Positions 1 through 8,998 of a stretch of DNA of 64,000 bases are shown here, in pieces. Position 1 is the first letter of the stretch. The number at the start of each line of letters is the position of its first letter. Both the position numbers and the translations under genes were made by a program. This DNA is from Bog-159 sp050008575 (GTDB lineage Bacteria; Acidobacteriota; Terriglobia; Bryobacterales; Bryobacteraceae). Under the pieces are notes generated by a model. It worked only from the letters and a program-made list of their open reading frames with translations. It ran no database searches and was not told where the DNA came from. The stretch is from NCBI GenBank assembly GCA_050008575.1, contig JBEKMJ010000030.1, positions 1 to 64,000 on the forward strand, read 5' to 3'.

Positions 1-1
1 G

Positions 2-250
2 GCGGTGGCCTTCGGTGACTTCAACCAAGATGGAAACCTGGACCTGGCGATGCTCGAAGGAAACTCGGACACCGTTTCGGTCGCGCTAGGAAATGGAGAC
101 GCCACGTTTCAGCCCGCGATGAACTTCGCCGTGGGCGGCGAGCCTCGTTCTCTGGCGGTGGCGGCCCTGACTGCGGATGGCAAGCCTGGCATGGTGGTCG
201 CCAACCAATTCCAGAGCATTACGGTTTTGAATAACACCACCGTGCCTTGA
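2..250 (+). CDS. FG-GAP/VCBS repeat protein, C-terminal fragment (cut by window edge)
   Basis: The reading frame is open from the left edge, so only the C-terminal 82 residues are visible. They carry an FG-GAP/VCBS-type calcium-binding repeat (DFNQDGNLDLAML, then a second blade around VAALTADGKPGMVVAN), the unit of secreted beta-propeller proteins. This family is usually extracellular or outer-surface, with Asp-rich loops binding calcium. The end lacks any sorting tail. The repeat assignment is firm; the function of the whole protein cannot be judged from this piece. Confidence 0.8.
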   Translation, partial: AVAFGDFNQDGNLDLAMLEGNSDTVSVALGNGDATFQPAMNFAVGGEPRSLAVAALTADGKPGMVVANQFQSITVLNNTTVP

Positions 251-284
251 GGAAGCGAGCTGCGCGCGCCGATCGAGATTGGCC

Positions 285-378
285 TTTTCGGTGGGGCAGG
301 CTCGCAGCCTGCGGCGGCCTCGTAGGCCGCCTGCCTCGAAGCTCTGGCAGGCTTTTTTGGGGGCATAGGCTTTAGCCT
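285..378. repeat. Palindromic intergenic repeat (GGCAGGCT / TTTAGCCTG family)
   Basis: The stretch holds nested short palindromes: GCAGGCTCGCAGCCTGC, GGCGGCCTCGTAGGCCGCC and ATAGGCTTTAGCCTGT. Close copies lie near 34010-34100 and 50549-50590, and an inverted copy near 62060-62155. It follows the FG-GAP gene and precedes the next start codon. It may act as a terminator or be a mobile REP-like element. Confidence 0.8.
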
Positions 379-438
379 GTGGAGGCGTGCGCCGCGGGAT
401 GTACCCGCGGCGGCCACATACTGCGTCAGAATAAGCTT

Positions 439-1473
439 GTGAAGTTCATCTGCCTCTCCCTGCTCACCGCCGCCCTGCTCTGGGCCGAAGCGCCGCGCGT
501 CGGCGACATCGAATTCTACGGCCTGCATAAGCTATCGGAACAAAAGCTGCTGCACACGCTGAACCTGAAGCCGGGCGATCCTCTGCCGCCCTCGAAGGGC
601 GACCTGGAAGACGCCTTGGAGGCGGTTTCCGGCGTGGTGCTGGCGCACGTGGAAGCGGCGTGCTGCGAAGGCGGCAAGACCACCCTGTTTATCGGCATCG
701 AGGAGAAGGGCGCGCCGCATCTGGCGTTCCATAGCCGGCCGGCCGGCGATGCCGTTCTGCCCGGCGACGTGGTGGAGATATACCAACAGTTTCTGGATGC
801 CGTGCGCGATGCGGCCCATCGCGGCAGCACCGCCGAAGACCTCACCGGTGGCCACTCGCTGATGGCCGATCCGCATGCGCGCCTGCTGCAGTTTCAGTTC
901 GCGGATTTCGCCGGCGCGCACCTGCAACTGGTGCGCGATGTGCTGCACGATTCCGACGACGACGACCACCGCGCCATGGCCGCGACGCTCATCGGCTACG
1001 CGCCGGATAAGAAGGATGTAGTGGACGACCTCGAAAACGCCATGCAGGATCCGGACGAAGCCGTGCGCGCCAACGCCTTGCGCGCGCTGAACGCCATCGC
1101 CGTGCTGGCACGCCTGCAGCCGCGCCTGGGCATCCGCGTGTCGGCCACATGGGTCGTAGAGATGCTGAATTCCATCGTGCTTAGCGACCGGACCCGCGCG
1201 GCCAACGCGCTAGTCACCCTCACCGAGCAAGACACCGCCGCGCTGGCACAAATCCGCGAACGGGCGCTCGATTCCGTGGTGGAAATGGCGCAATGGAAAA
1301 ACTTGGAATACGCGCTCCCGCCGTTTATCCTGGTGGGACGGCTGGCGGGCATGAACGAACAGGAGATTCAGAAAGCCTGGACCAGCGGCGACCGGCAGGC
1401 TGCAATTGCGATCGCGCTGGGGGCGAAGACGAAGAAGAAGCCGGGTATGGGTCCGGCGAACAAGATTGAATAA
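439..1473 (+). CDS. Secreted protein with POTRA-like domain and HEAT repeats
   Basis: I chose the GTG at 439 because it begins a clear signal peptide (VKFICLSLLTAALLWAEAP) and leaves the upstream palindromic repeat outside the gene. An earlier in-frame GTG at 379 lies inside that repeat. After the signal, residues about 20-75 resemble a POTRA unit (VGDIEFYGLHKLSEQKLL, with G and P at the usual turns), the module used by BamA/FtsQ-type proteins for partner binding. Residues about 170-260 contain alpha-helical HEAT-like pairs (DKKDVVDDLENAMQDPDEAV). It is probably periplasmic and acts in protein-protein contact. No catalytic motif is visible and the exact role is unknown. Confidence 0.65.
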   Translation: MKFICLSLLTAALLWAEAPRVGDIEFYGLHKLSEQKLLHTLNLKPGDPLPPSKGDLEDALEAVSGVVLAHVEAACCEGGKTTLFIGIEEKGAPHLAFHSRPAGDAVLPGDVVEIYQQFLDAVRDAAHRGSTAEDLTGGHSLMADPHARLLQFQFADFAGAHLQLVRDVLHDSDDDDHRAMAATLIGYAPDKKDVVDDLENAMQDPDEAVRANALRALNAIAVLARLQPRLGIRVSATWVVEMLNSIVLSDRTRAANALVTLTEQDTAALAQIRERALDSVVEMAQWKNLEYALPPFILVGRLAGMNEQEIQKAWTSGDRQAAIAIALGAKTKKKPGMGPANKIE

Positions 1474-1487
1474 AGAGAGCGCGCGCG

Positions 1488-1640
1488 GGGCTGAAGGCCC
1501 CGCGGCCGACAGGCTAAAGCCTGTCCCACCAAGAGCGAGCCGGCCCCACTACGGCTGACAGAATGTAGAAACTCAAGGCGCGGGGCGGAAGGCCCCGTGG
1601 CAGGCGAAACCGCCCGCCCCACCAAGAAGCCCAATCACCG
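1488..1640. repeat. Palindromic intergenic repeats
   Basis: Two related blocks contain GGGGCTGAAGGCCCC, ACAGGCTAAAGCCTGT and GGGGCGGAAGGCCCC. They belong to the same dispersed family seen at more than ten other gaps in the window. No coding potential is seen between 1474 and 1766. Confidence 0.7.
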
Positions 1641-1723
1641 GAGCCCGCGCGGGCGGAATTGTCCAGCCACCTGTACCGCCCCTGTACCGGAGATGTAACG
1701 CTTTACAGACCGATTGTCACCGA

Positions 1724-1752
1724 TTTACATGCGCGGACAGCGATGCTAGACT
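1724..1752 (+). promoter_or_regulatory. Sigma70-like promoter of the winged-helix/TPR gene
   Basis: TTTACA at 1724-1729 and TAGACT at 1747-1752 are separated by exactly 17 bases, and the ATG follows 14 bases later at 1767. A second TTTACA lies at 1702-1707, giving a direct repeat that could be an operator. Assigned from spacing and consensus only. Confidence 0.5.
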
Positions 1753-1766
1753 AGGCGACGAAAGGG

Positions 1767-4577
1767 ATGCTGGATAGATCCGTGGAGCCGACCACTACGC
1801 ACGCGGGCGTGCCGCGGGCCAGTGTGCTTCGTTTTGGACCATACCAGCTCGACCGGCAAACCGGCGAGTTGAGCGGGGATGGCCGCAAGCTTAAACTGCA
1901 AGTGCAGCCCTTCCAGGTTCTGGCAGCGCTCTTGGAACGGCCCGGCGAAGTCGTAACGCGGGAGGACCTACGGCGGAAGCTGTGGTCCGGAGATACGTTC
2001 GTCGATTTCGACAACAGCGTAAATATCGCCGTGCGGAAGCTGCGGCAGGCGCTCCACGACGATGCGAACGAGCCCCGGTTCATCGAGACGCTGCCGAAGC
2101 GGGGATACCGGTTTATCGCTCCGGTGGAACCCTCCGTCAAAGACATGGCGGCGCCGGATGCGCCGGCCGTTCCGCCCGCTGCGCACTCCGGTGTGCAAAC
2201 CGGTGTGCAAGGTTGGCTGCGGCGCTTCGCGGCACGGGGCGCACTGGCCGCGGCCCTGCTAGCGGTGGCGGCCGGCGCGTACTTGCTGCTGGGGCGGCTG
2301 GGATCGCCGGCGAACGCGGGCATTCGGGTGCGCCCGGCGGTGGCCGTGATGGGCTTCCGGAATCTGGCCACCAAGAGCGACCGGGCCTGGGTCTCGACCG
2401 CATTGGAGGAGATGTTTGCCTCGGAATTGGCCGCCGCTGGCCGGTTGCGGACCGTGCCGGGCGAGAACGTGGCGCGCGCCAGCATCGACCTGAGACTTCC
2501 CGATACCGGCAGCTTCTCGGCGCCCACGCTCGGGCGCATCCGCAATAGTCTGCGCGCGGATTACGTGCTGACAGGCTCGTATTTCGACGCCGGTGCGGAG
2601 GGCGGCGGACGCTTGCGCCTGGACCTGCGCCTGGAAGACACGCGCGACGGCGAGACGCTGTGGGCCTCCACGGAGTCGGGTTCCGAGGCGGATCTGCCCG
2701 ATATGGTGGCGCACGCCGGGTTGGACCTGCGCGCCAAGTTGGGATTCGCGGCCAGCGGCCAAGACCGGGCGGAATTTCAAGCGGCGGCGCCACCCACCTC
2801 CGACGCATCCCGTCTTTACGCGGAGGGGCTGGCGCGCTTGCGGCAGTTCGATGCCAAGGGCGCGCTCGAACTATTGAACCGGGCGGTGGCTACGGCGCCG
2901 GAATATGCGCCGGCGCACGCGGCGCTGGCGGCGGCCTGGTCGGCGCTGGGTTACGGAGAAATGGCCCGGCTGGAAGCCGGCCGCGCCCTGGATCTGGCGA
3001 AGGGGCTGCCGCGCGAGCAACGGCTATCCATCGAGGCGCGCTTCGACGAGAGCGCCGGGCAGTGGGACAAGGCGGCCGTTATTTACCGGCAGCTTGGCAA
3101 CCTGTTCCCGGACGATCCGGACTATGGTTTGCGCTGCGCGGCGGCGCAGGTAAAGGCGGGCCGCGGAACGGAAGCTTTGGCGACGGTGGAGACGCTGCGC
3201 GCGAAACCGGCGGCAGTGCGCGACGACGCGGCCATCGATTACGCCCTGTCGCTGGCGGCCAACCAGACGGGCGATTTCCGCCAGGCGCAAGCGGCGGCGG
3301 CGCGGTCGGCGGCCAAAGCGGAGCAACGGGACGAGTGGATGCTGGTGGCCGACGCGCGCCTGCTGGAGTGCCGGGAACTGGAAGCGCTGGGCAGCGTGGC
3401 GCCGGCCGAAACATCCTGCGCGACGGCCAGCCGGTTGTATGCGCGGGCCGGAGACCGGGCGGGCGTCGCCTCGGCCACAGGGTATCAGGCGGCCGCGCTG
3501 GCGGGCGCGGGCGACCACGACGGGGCGCAACGGATGTACCAGACGGCGCTCTCCATCCAGCGCGATATCGGCAATCAGGGCGGCGCGCTGTGGGATTTGA
3601 ATGGCTTGGCGGGCGAGCGGTGGGCGAAAGACGACCTGGCGGGCGCACGGGAGAAGTACGAAGAGGCGCTGCGCACGGCGCAACAGATCAAGAGCCGTCC
3701 GGACGCGGCCGACGCGCGGGCCAACATCGGCTTCACCTGGTTGACGGAAGGCGATCTGGCGCAGGCGCGCAAGACCTATGACCACGCGCTGGCCGAGTTT
3801 CGCGAGATGTCGAATGCCAACGGAGTGGCCAACGCGCTAGGGAATCTGGGCGAGACGCTGTACCAGCAAGGCGACTTGCCGGAGGCCGCGCAGAGGCTGG
3901 AAGAGGCGCTGATGGTAGACCGGCGCAACGGCAACAAGGGGGAGACGGCCAACGCGCTGGCATGGTTGGGGCGGGTTCGGCTGGCGGCCGGCGATGCGGA
4001 CGGGGCCCGCGCGCGGTATGCGGAGTCTTTGCAGGCGTGGCGGGAGATGGGGGAGTTTTATGCGACGCCGCTGCGGGTGCGGATGGCGGAGCTGGATCTG
4101 GAATCCGGCCAAGCGGCCTCAGCCGAGGCGCGGATCGGCGAGTGTCTGGCGGCGCTCCACAGCCAGAAGCGCGTGGGTGCGGAGCTTACGGCGCGCACGC
4201 TACTGGCGCGCGCGCTGCTGGCGCAGGGCAAGCGGGAGGAAGCGCGGCGGGAAGTGGAGCAGGGCGCGCCGTTAGCGGCCGCGAGCCAGAGCCGCGCGCG
4301 GCGGCTGGAATTCGCCATCGCGGCAGCGCGTGTGCGCGCGGCAAGCGGCGGCCTGGGGGACTCGGCGGCCGCCATTAAAGCGCTGGAGGCGGTGGCCGCC
4401 GAGGGTAGCCGGTATGGCTTTGCGGGGTTAGGGTTCGAAGCACAACTGGCGATGGGAGAGATCGAGTTAGCGGCCGGGCGGGAGTCGGCGGGGCTGGGAC
4501 GGCTGCGCAAGCTGGAACGGGAGGCGCAGGCGCGCGGGTTTTTGACCATCGCGCGGGCGGCGCGGAAGCGAGTGTAG
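1767..4577 (+). CDS. CadC-like winged-helix DNA-binding protein with TolB-like and TPR domains
   Basis: Residues 20-120 form an OmpR/CadC-type winged helix (FGPYQLDRQTGEL, ...SVNIAVRKLRQAL..., LPKRGYRFIAPV). One membrane helix follows at about 157-177, so the DNA-binding domain is cytoplasmic and the rest is periplasmic. Residues about 188-320 look like the TolB-like N-terminal domain found in such regulators (ADYVLTGSYFD...GETLWAS). From about 340 to the end there is a long series of Ala-rich TPR repeats (YAPAHAALAAAW, ANALGNLGETLYQQGDL). This architecture is common and expanded in Acidobacteria as membrane-tethered one-component regulators. The target genes are unknown; the next gene downstream (4613) is a candidate. 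Confidence 0.85.
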   Translation: MLDRSVEPTTTHAGVPRASVLRFGPYQLDRQTGELSGDGRKLKLQVQPFQVLAALLERPGEVVTREDLRRKLWSGDTFVDFDNSVNIAVRKLRQALHDDANEPRFIETLPKRGYRFIAPVEPSVKDMAAPDAPAVPPAAHSGVQTGVQGWLRRFAARGALAAALLAVAAGAYLLLGRLGSPANAGIRVRPAVAVMGFRNLATKSDRAWVSTALEEMFASELAAAGRLRTVPGENVARASIDLRLPDTGSFSAPTLGRIRNSLRADYVLTGSYFDAGAEGGGRLRLDLRLEDTRDGETLWASTESGSEADLPDMVAHAGLDLRAKLGFAASGQDRAEFQAAAPPTSDASRLYAEGLARLRQFDAKGALELLNRAVATAPEYAPAHAALAAAWSALGYGEMARLEAGRALDLAKGLPREQRLSIEARFDESAGQWDKAAVIYRQLGNLFPDDPDYGLRCAAAQVKAGRGTEALATVETLRAKPAAVRDDAAIDYALSLAANQTGDFRQAQAAAARSAAKAEQRDEWMLVADARLLECRELEALGSVAPAETSCATASRLYARAGDRAGVASATGYQAAALAGAGDHDGAQRMYQTALSIQRDIGNQGGALWDLNGLAGERWAKDDLAGAREKYEEALRTAQQIKSRPDAADARANIGFTWLTEGDLAQARKTYDHALAEFREMSNANGVANALGNLGETLYQQGDLPEAAQRLEEALMVDRRNGNKGETANALAWLGRVRLAAGDADGARARYAESLQAWREMGEFYATPLRVRMAELDLESGQAASAEARIGECLAALHSQKRVGAELTARTLLARALLAQGKREEARREVEQGAPLAAASQSRARRLEFAIAAARVRAASGGLGDSAAAIKALEAVAAEGSRYGFAGLGFEAQLAMGEIELAAGRESAGLGRLRKLEREAQARGFLTIARAARKRV

Positions 4578-4612
4578 GACAGCCCCGCGTCTATCCCACT
4601 ACAGGAGACCAT

Positions 4613-6013
4613 ATGCGAACGAGAGTATTCGAGGCAGCCATCGGCGCGACGATGTGGCTGGCGGCCACCGCGGCGGCGCAACCGCCCATCACGGTGCTGC
4701 AGAACTTCGACGGCATCGCGGCCGACAACGTGGCGCCTCCGAACACTACCGGCAAGGCCGGCGCCACGCAATTCGTACAGTGGGTGAACAACGAGTTCGC
4801 GATCTACGACAAAGCCACCGGCAAGCAAATCCAGCCCCCGCAGCCCGGCAACACGCTTTGGAAGGCGTGGAAGCAGGCCGGACCGTGCGCGACCATGAAC
4901 AACGGCGATCCGATGGTGGAGTACGACAAGACGGCCGGAACGGGCGGCCAATGGGTATTCGCGCAACTGGCGCTTTCCAACCCCGCCTACTACTGCTTCG
5001 CCATATCCACCACCACGGATGCCACGGGGCCATTCCATTACTACAAGTTCCCCTTCGCCACGGGGCTAAAGCCGAACACGCCACGGCTGGCTGTTTGGAC
5101 GGACGCGTATTATGCGTCCTTTAATCTTCCCCGAAGTGGAAAAGCGCCGGCGCCCATGGTGGTGGCATACGACCGCGCGCACATGCTGCTGGGCCAGAAA
5201 GCGCAGACGCCGGTGAGCTTTCGGCCGTCGGCGCGCACCAATTTTCTGCCATCCGATTTCGACGGCACGGCGCCGCCCGCCGCGGGAGAACCGGATTTCT
5301 ATATGGAACTCGGCGCGTCGAACTACCTGAGTCTGTGGCAATTCCATGTGGATTTCGAGAGCACCGCCAGTTCGACCTTCACGCAGACGGCCACGCTGGA
5401 TTTCAGCGGTCCAGGTATCGTTTGCTCGCTGAATCCGCCGCAATGGAACAAGGGGCTGATTCCGCAGCCCGCCGCGGCGAACGGGACCACGCTGGTGGCG
5501 TACCCGGACCAGTTGATGTATCGCCTGGCCTGGCGCAATGTGAACCAAGTCGAACATTTGGTGGCGACGGAGAGTGTAGTGCTGTCGTCCGCACCGGCGT
5601 TGGCCGGCGTGGTCTGGTTCGACATCGTCAATCCCGCGACCGACCCGGCGCTGGCGCAGTACGCCACCGTCTCGGATCCGGCCATCAGTTATTGGATTGG
5701 CAGCCTGGCGCAGGACAAAGACGGTGACATCGCATTGGGGTTCAACGCGTCCAGCCCCAACCTGTATCCGAGCGTTGAAATCGCCGGACGTCTGGCGAGC
5801 GATCCGCTGGGGACCATGTCGGCGCCGGAGTTCCTGATCGAGGGTACCGGCGCACAGGCGAACACGTCCGATTGGGGCGCGCACGCGGATATGAGCTTGG
5901 ATCCGTCGGACGATTGCGTCTTTTGGTTCACCGCGGAATATGTAAAAACGACTCAGACGGGCTTCGACTGGAGCACGCGGATCGGCAGTTTCCGGTTCAA
6001 TGCATGCCAATGA
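4613..6013 (+). CDS. Secreted protein of unknown function
   Basis: A good ribosome site (AGGAG, 9 bases upstream) precedes the ATG, and the protein opens with a signal peptide (MRTRVFEAAIGATMWLAA...AQ). The mature chain of about 440 residues is rich in W, Y, G and short hydrophobic strands with few charged helices, consistent with a beta-propeller or beta-sandwich secreted protein. Cysteines are few (C98, C122, C264 by rough count, and the penultimate C465). I do not recognise the family and see no catalytic motif. It lies 36 bases after the winged-helix/TPR regulator in the same direction, so the two may be co-transcribed. Confidence 0.7.
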   Translation: MRTRVFEAAIGATMWLAATAAAQPPITVLQNFDGIAADNVAPPNTTGKAGATQFVQWVNNEFAIYDKATGKQIQPPQPGNTLWKAWKQAGPCATMNNGDPMVEYDKTAGTGGQWVFAQLALSNPAYYCFAISTTTDATGPFHYYKFPFATGLKPNTPRLAVWTDAYYASFNLPRSGKAPAPMVVAYDRAHMLLGQKAQTPVSFRPSARTNFLPSDFDGTAPPAAGEPDFYMELGASNYLSLWQFHVDFESTASSTFTQTATLDFSGPGIVCSLNPPQWNKGLIPQPAAANGTTLVAYPDQLMYRLAWRNVNQVEHLVATESVVLSSAPALAGVVWFDIVNPATDPALAQYATVSDPAISYWIGSLAQDKDGDIALGFNASSPNLYPSVEIAGRLASDPLGTMSAPEFLIEGTGAQANTSDWGAHADMSLDPSDDCVFWFTAEYVKTTQTGFDWSTRIGSFRFNACQ

Positions 6014-6145
6014 GGAACTCTCAGCCGGCGTGGGGCAGCGCCATGCGCAGCCCTTCCGCGAGCGTAATTTCGGCAGCGGCATAGGCATTACAAATCCACA
6101 TCGACAGATTGCGCCGCCCGCCTGCCAGGGGGCCCGTCCCACTGG

Positions 6146-6164
6146 TATACTGGCTTGACCCACT
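6146..6164 (+). promoter_or_regulatory. -10 element giving a near-leaderless start
   Basis: TATACT at 6146-6151 sits 13 bases before the ATG at 6165, so transcription would start only a few bases upstream of the start codon. No Shine-Dalgarno sequence is visible in that gap, which fits leaderless or short-leader translation. Confidence 0.35.
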
Positions 6165-7313
6165 ATGTCAGAAACCTTCGACATGCGCCTGATCCAGCGC
6201 GGCGCCCGCTTGCGGCGCTCGCCCTTTTTCGAAGCCACACTACGCTACGGTTGCCGCGCCTACACCGTTTACAACCACATGTTCCTGCCCAGCTACTACG
6301 ACGATCCGGTGAACGAGTACTGGCACCTGCTGAACGAGGTGACGTTGTGGGATGTATCGGTGGAGCGGAACACCGAGATCACCGGCCCGGACGCCTTCCG
6401 GTTCACCAGCCTGCTGACGCCGCGCGACCTGAGCAAGTGCCGCGTGGGGCAGGGCAAGTACGTGTTGATTACCACCGAGGATGGCGGCATCGTCAACGAT
6501 CCGGTGCTGCTGCGGTTGGGCGAACAGCATTTCTGGCTGGCGGGCGCCGATAGCGACCTGCTGCTCTACGCCAAGGGGCTGGCGGCGCACTCGGGTATGA
6601 ACGTGACCATCCGCGAGCCGGATGTCTCGCCGGTGCAGATACAGGGGCCGAAATCCAAGCAGGTGGTGCAGGCGCTGTGCGGCGACAAAGCGCTCGACCT
6701 GCGCTATTACTACTTCCTGGAAACGGATCTGGACGGCATTCCGGTGATCGTGACACGGACGGGATGGACCAGTGAAGTAGGTTACGAAATCTATCTGCGG
6801 GATGGCCGCCGCGGCGACGAGTTGTGGGAACGGATCATGGAGGCGGGGCGTCCCTTCAATATCCGGCCGACGGGCCCGAGCGATATCCGGCGCATCGAAG
6901 GCGGCATATTGAACCATGGAACGGATATCACGCTGGATACCAATCCGTACGAGGTGGGTCTGGACCGATTAGTGGATATCGATAAAGAGGCGGAGTTTCT
7001 GGGCCGGGAGGCATTACAGCGTGTGCGCGCGGAGGGCGTGAAGCGGCGTTTGGTGGGGATCGAGATGGAGGGCGCGCCGATCGAGTTCAACATGACTCGC
7101 TGGCCGTTGCGGGCGGGAGGCGAAACCGTGGGGCAAGTGACTTCGGCTATCTATTCGCCGCGGCTGAAGGAGAACATCGGTTACGCTATGGTACCGGTGG
7201 CGCACGCGGCACTGGGAACGAAGCTGGAAGTTGAGACGCCGGCTGGCGCGGCGCGCGCGGTGGTGGTACCGATGCCGTTTGTGGATCCGGGGAAGACGAT
7301 TCCGAAGTCGTGA
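6165..7313 (+). CDS. GcvT-family folate-dependent demethylase, DmdA-like
   Basis: The 382-residue protein has the GcvT/aminomethyltransferase fold. Its sequence resembles DMSP demethylase DmdA more than the glycine-cleavage T protein: GCRAYTVYNHMFLPS, LWDVSVERNTEITG, RDLSKCRVGQGKY, IVNDPVLLRL, EPDVSPVQIQGPKS and GWTSEVGYEIYL all have near-identical counterparts in marine DmdA as I remember it. Family members move a methyl group from substrate to tetrahydrofolate in the cytoplasm. No glycine-cleavage genes are nearby, so a T-protein role is unlikely. Non-marine DmdA-like proteins often act on other methylated compounds, so the substrate is open. Its stop overlaps the start of the sulfatase-like gene (GTGA), implying translational coupling. 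Confidence 0.75.
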   Translation: MSETFDMRLIQRGARLRRSPFFEATLRYGCRAYTVYNHMFLPSYYDDPVNEYWHLLNEVTLWDVSVERNTEITGPDAFRFTSLLTPRDLSKCRVGQGKYVLITTEDGGIVNDPVLLRLGEQHFWLAGADSDLLLYAKGLAAHSGMNVTIREPDVSPVQIQGPKSKQVVQALCGDKALDLRYYYFLETDLDGIPVIVTRTGWTSEVGYEIYLRDGRRGDELWERIMEAGRPFNIRPTGPSDIRRIEGGILNHGTDITLDTNPYEVGLDRLVDIDKEAEFLGREALQRVRAEGVKRRLVGIEMEGAPIEFNMTRWPLRAGGETVGQVTSAIYSPRLKENIGYAMVPVAHAALGTKLEVETPAGAARAVVVPMPFVDPGKTIPKS

Positions 7314-8998
7314 GGCGCGTAGCGCGCCGTGGCTGGTGGCTAGTGGCTGGTGGCTGGTGGTGGTGTTCCGCGTTGCTCGGTATGGGCGCCGGACTGTGCC
7401 TGGCGGCGGAGCCGGCTTCGGTCATCCTGATTTCGATCGATACACTGCGTGCGGACCATTTAAGCTCGTACGGATACCGGCGCATCCGGACTCCCAACAT
7501 CGATTCGTTTGCCCAACAGGGTACCCTCTTCAGTAACATCGAAGCGCAGGTTCCGCTGACGCTTCCTTCACATACTTCGCTGTTCACGTCCACTTATCCG
7601 TTTGAGAACCAGGTGGAAGAGAATGCCGAACCCGTGGCTCCGGGCGTGGTGACTCTGGCATCCGTGCTGCGGTCGCATGGCTATAAGACGGCGGCATTCA
7701 TTGGGAGCGTATTTCTGGAGAAGGAACTGGGTCTTGACCAGGGCTTCGACACATATGACAGTCCGTTTCATTTCGAGGCATTCTCGCCGATATCGGGCTC
7801 GATGTTCTTCGGCGGCGTGAACCGGCGCGAGTTCGCGGGCAGGGACCGGCGCGACGGGGCGTTGGTTATGCGCGCGGCGCGCGGCTGGCTGGCGGCCAAC
7901 CGGGGCGCGCCGGTGTTCGTCTTCGCGCACTTATTCGATCTGCACAAGCCTTACATACGCGCGGGGTACGATGCGGAGCTGGCGTACGCCGACGGCTTGC
8001 TGGGCGCGTTTCAGCAAGCCCTCATCCAGACGGGCTGGTGGCAGCGATCGTTGGTGGTTCTGCTGTCCGACCACGGCGAGAGCCTGGGCGAGCATGGCGA
8101 AGACAGCCACGGCTACTTCATCTACGAAAGCACACTGCGGGTGCCGCTGATTGTCCATTGGCCGGATGGGGCGCCGAGCCATCCGGCGCGCGAGGAGCGG
8201 CCCGGCGGGTTAATCGACGTGGCGCCGACGGTGCTGGACTTTCTGCACATAGCCGCGCCGGCGTCATTCGAAGGGCGCAGTTTGCTGGCCGCGGGCGTTG
8301 CACAGGGTGTCTACAGCGAGACTCTCTACGCGCACGACGGCTTCGGCTGGGCGCCGCTGCGCAGTTTGCGAGAGGGCGCGTATAAGTATATCGATGCGCC
8401 TCATCCGGAACTGTATAACCTAACGGCGGATCCGCGGGAGCAGGTCAATCTGTATAGCAAGGATGCGGCGCGCGCGCAGGCACTTAAAAGCGACCTACGG
8501 AAGCTAGCGCTCAGTCACGCTGCGAAACAGCCCGCCTCGCCCGCGAGCATTTCGCCGCGGACTCGGGCGCTGCTGGCCTCGCTGGGATATCTGTCCGGGG
8601 GAACGCACGGCCCGGCAGGCGGCGCGATGCCGGACCCCAAGGACCGGCTGGCGGAATACCGGCTCTACGAGAAGGCGCAGGGTTTTTTGTATGACCGGCG
8701 GCTGGAAGAGGCGGCGTCTACGTTTCGACAGATACTGGCCCGCGACCCTAAGAACACTTTAGCGCGGCGGGACTTAGGCGGGACTTATGTGGAACAAAAG
8801 TTATACGGCAAGGCTCGCGAGTGTTTCGAACAAGTGGTGACCGCCGCGCCGGACGATTATATGGCCCAGTTTGAGTTAGGCGTTGCCGATAAAAAGCTAG
8901 GACTTATGCACGACGCTTTGGAGCACTTACGCGCTGCTTGTAAGTTGGCTCCCGGGGCGGAGCAGTGTAAGAAGGAGCTGGCCGGGCTGGAAAAGTAA
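7310..8998 (+). CDS. Sulfatase/phosphodiesterase-superfamily exported protein with C-terminal TPRs
   Basis: The GTG start overlaps the previous stop by four bases. The N-terminus (WWLVAGGWWWCSALLG) is a membrane anchor or signal and is encoded by a tandem GTGGCTG tract at 7327-7362. The alkaline phosphatase/sulfatase fold follows: metal motif ILISIDTLRADHLSSYG, nucleophile region VPLTLPSHTSLFT, second metal site LLSDHGESLGEHGED. The C/S-x-P-S-R sulfatase signature is replaced by T-L-P-S-H, so formylglycine cannot form. A threonine nucleophile, as in the phosphodiesterase and phosphotransferase branch, is more likely. Residues about 450-560 form TPR repeats. It probably acts in the periplasm on a phospho- or sulfo-ester. 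Confidence 0.75.
   Translation: MRRVARRGWWLVAGGWWWCSALLGMGAGLCLAAEPASVILISIDTLRADHLSSYGYRRIRTPNIDSFAQQGTLFSNIEAQVPLTLPSHTSLFTSTYPFENQVEENAEPVAPGVVTLASVLRSHGYKTAAFIGSVFLEKELGLDQGFDTYDSPFHFEAFSPISGSMFFGGVNRREFAGRDRRDGALVMRAARGWLAANRGAPVFVFAHLFDLHKPYIRAGYDAELAYADGLLGAFQQALIQTGWWQRSLVVLLSDHGESLGEHGEDSHGYFIYESTLRVPLIVHWPDGAPSHPAREERPGGLIDVAPTVLDFLHIAAPASFEGRSLLAAGVAQGVYSETLYAHDGFGWAPLRSLREGAYKYIDAPHPELYNLTADPREQVNLYSKDAARAQALKSDLRKLALSHAAKQPASPASISPRTRALLASLGYLSGGTHGPAGGAMPDPKDRLAEYRLYEKAQGFLYDRRLEEAASTFRQILARDPKNTLARRDLGGTYVEQKLYGKARECFEQVVTAAPDDYMAQFELGVADKKLGLMHDALEHLRAACKLAPGAEQCKKELAGLEK

Noticed and set aside
3024..3785. Long open frames on the opposite strand of the TPR gene, and many similar long antisense frames elsewhere
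   Set aside because: High GC content leaves antisense frames open; they have Arg/Pro/Ala-rich composition, no start signals and no recognisable domains, while the sense frames have clear protein families.
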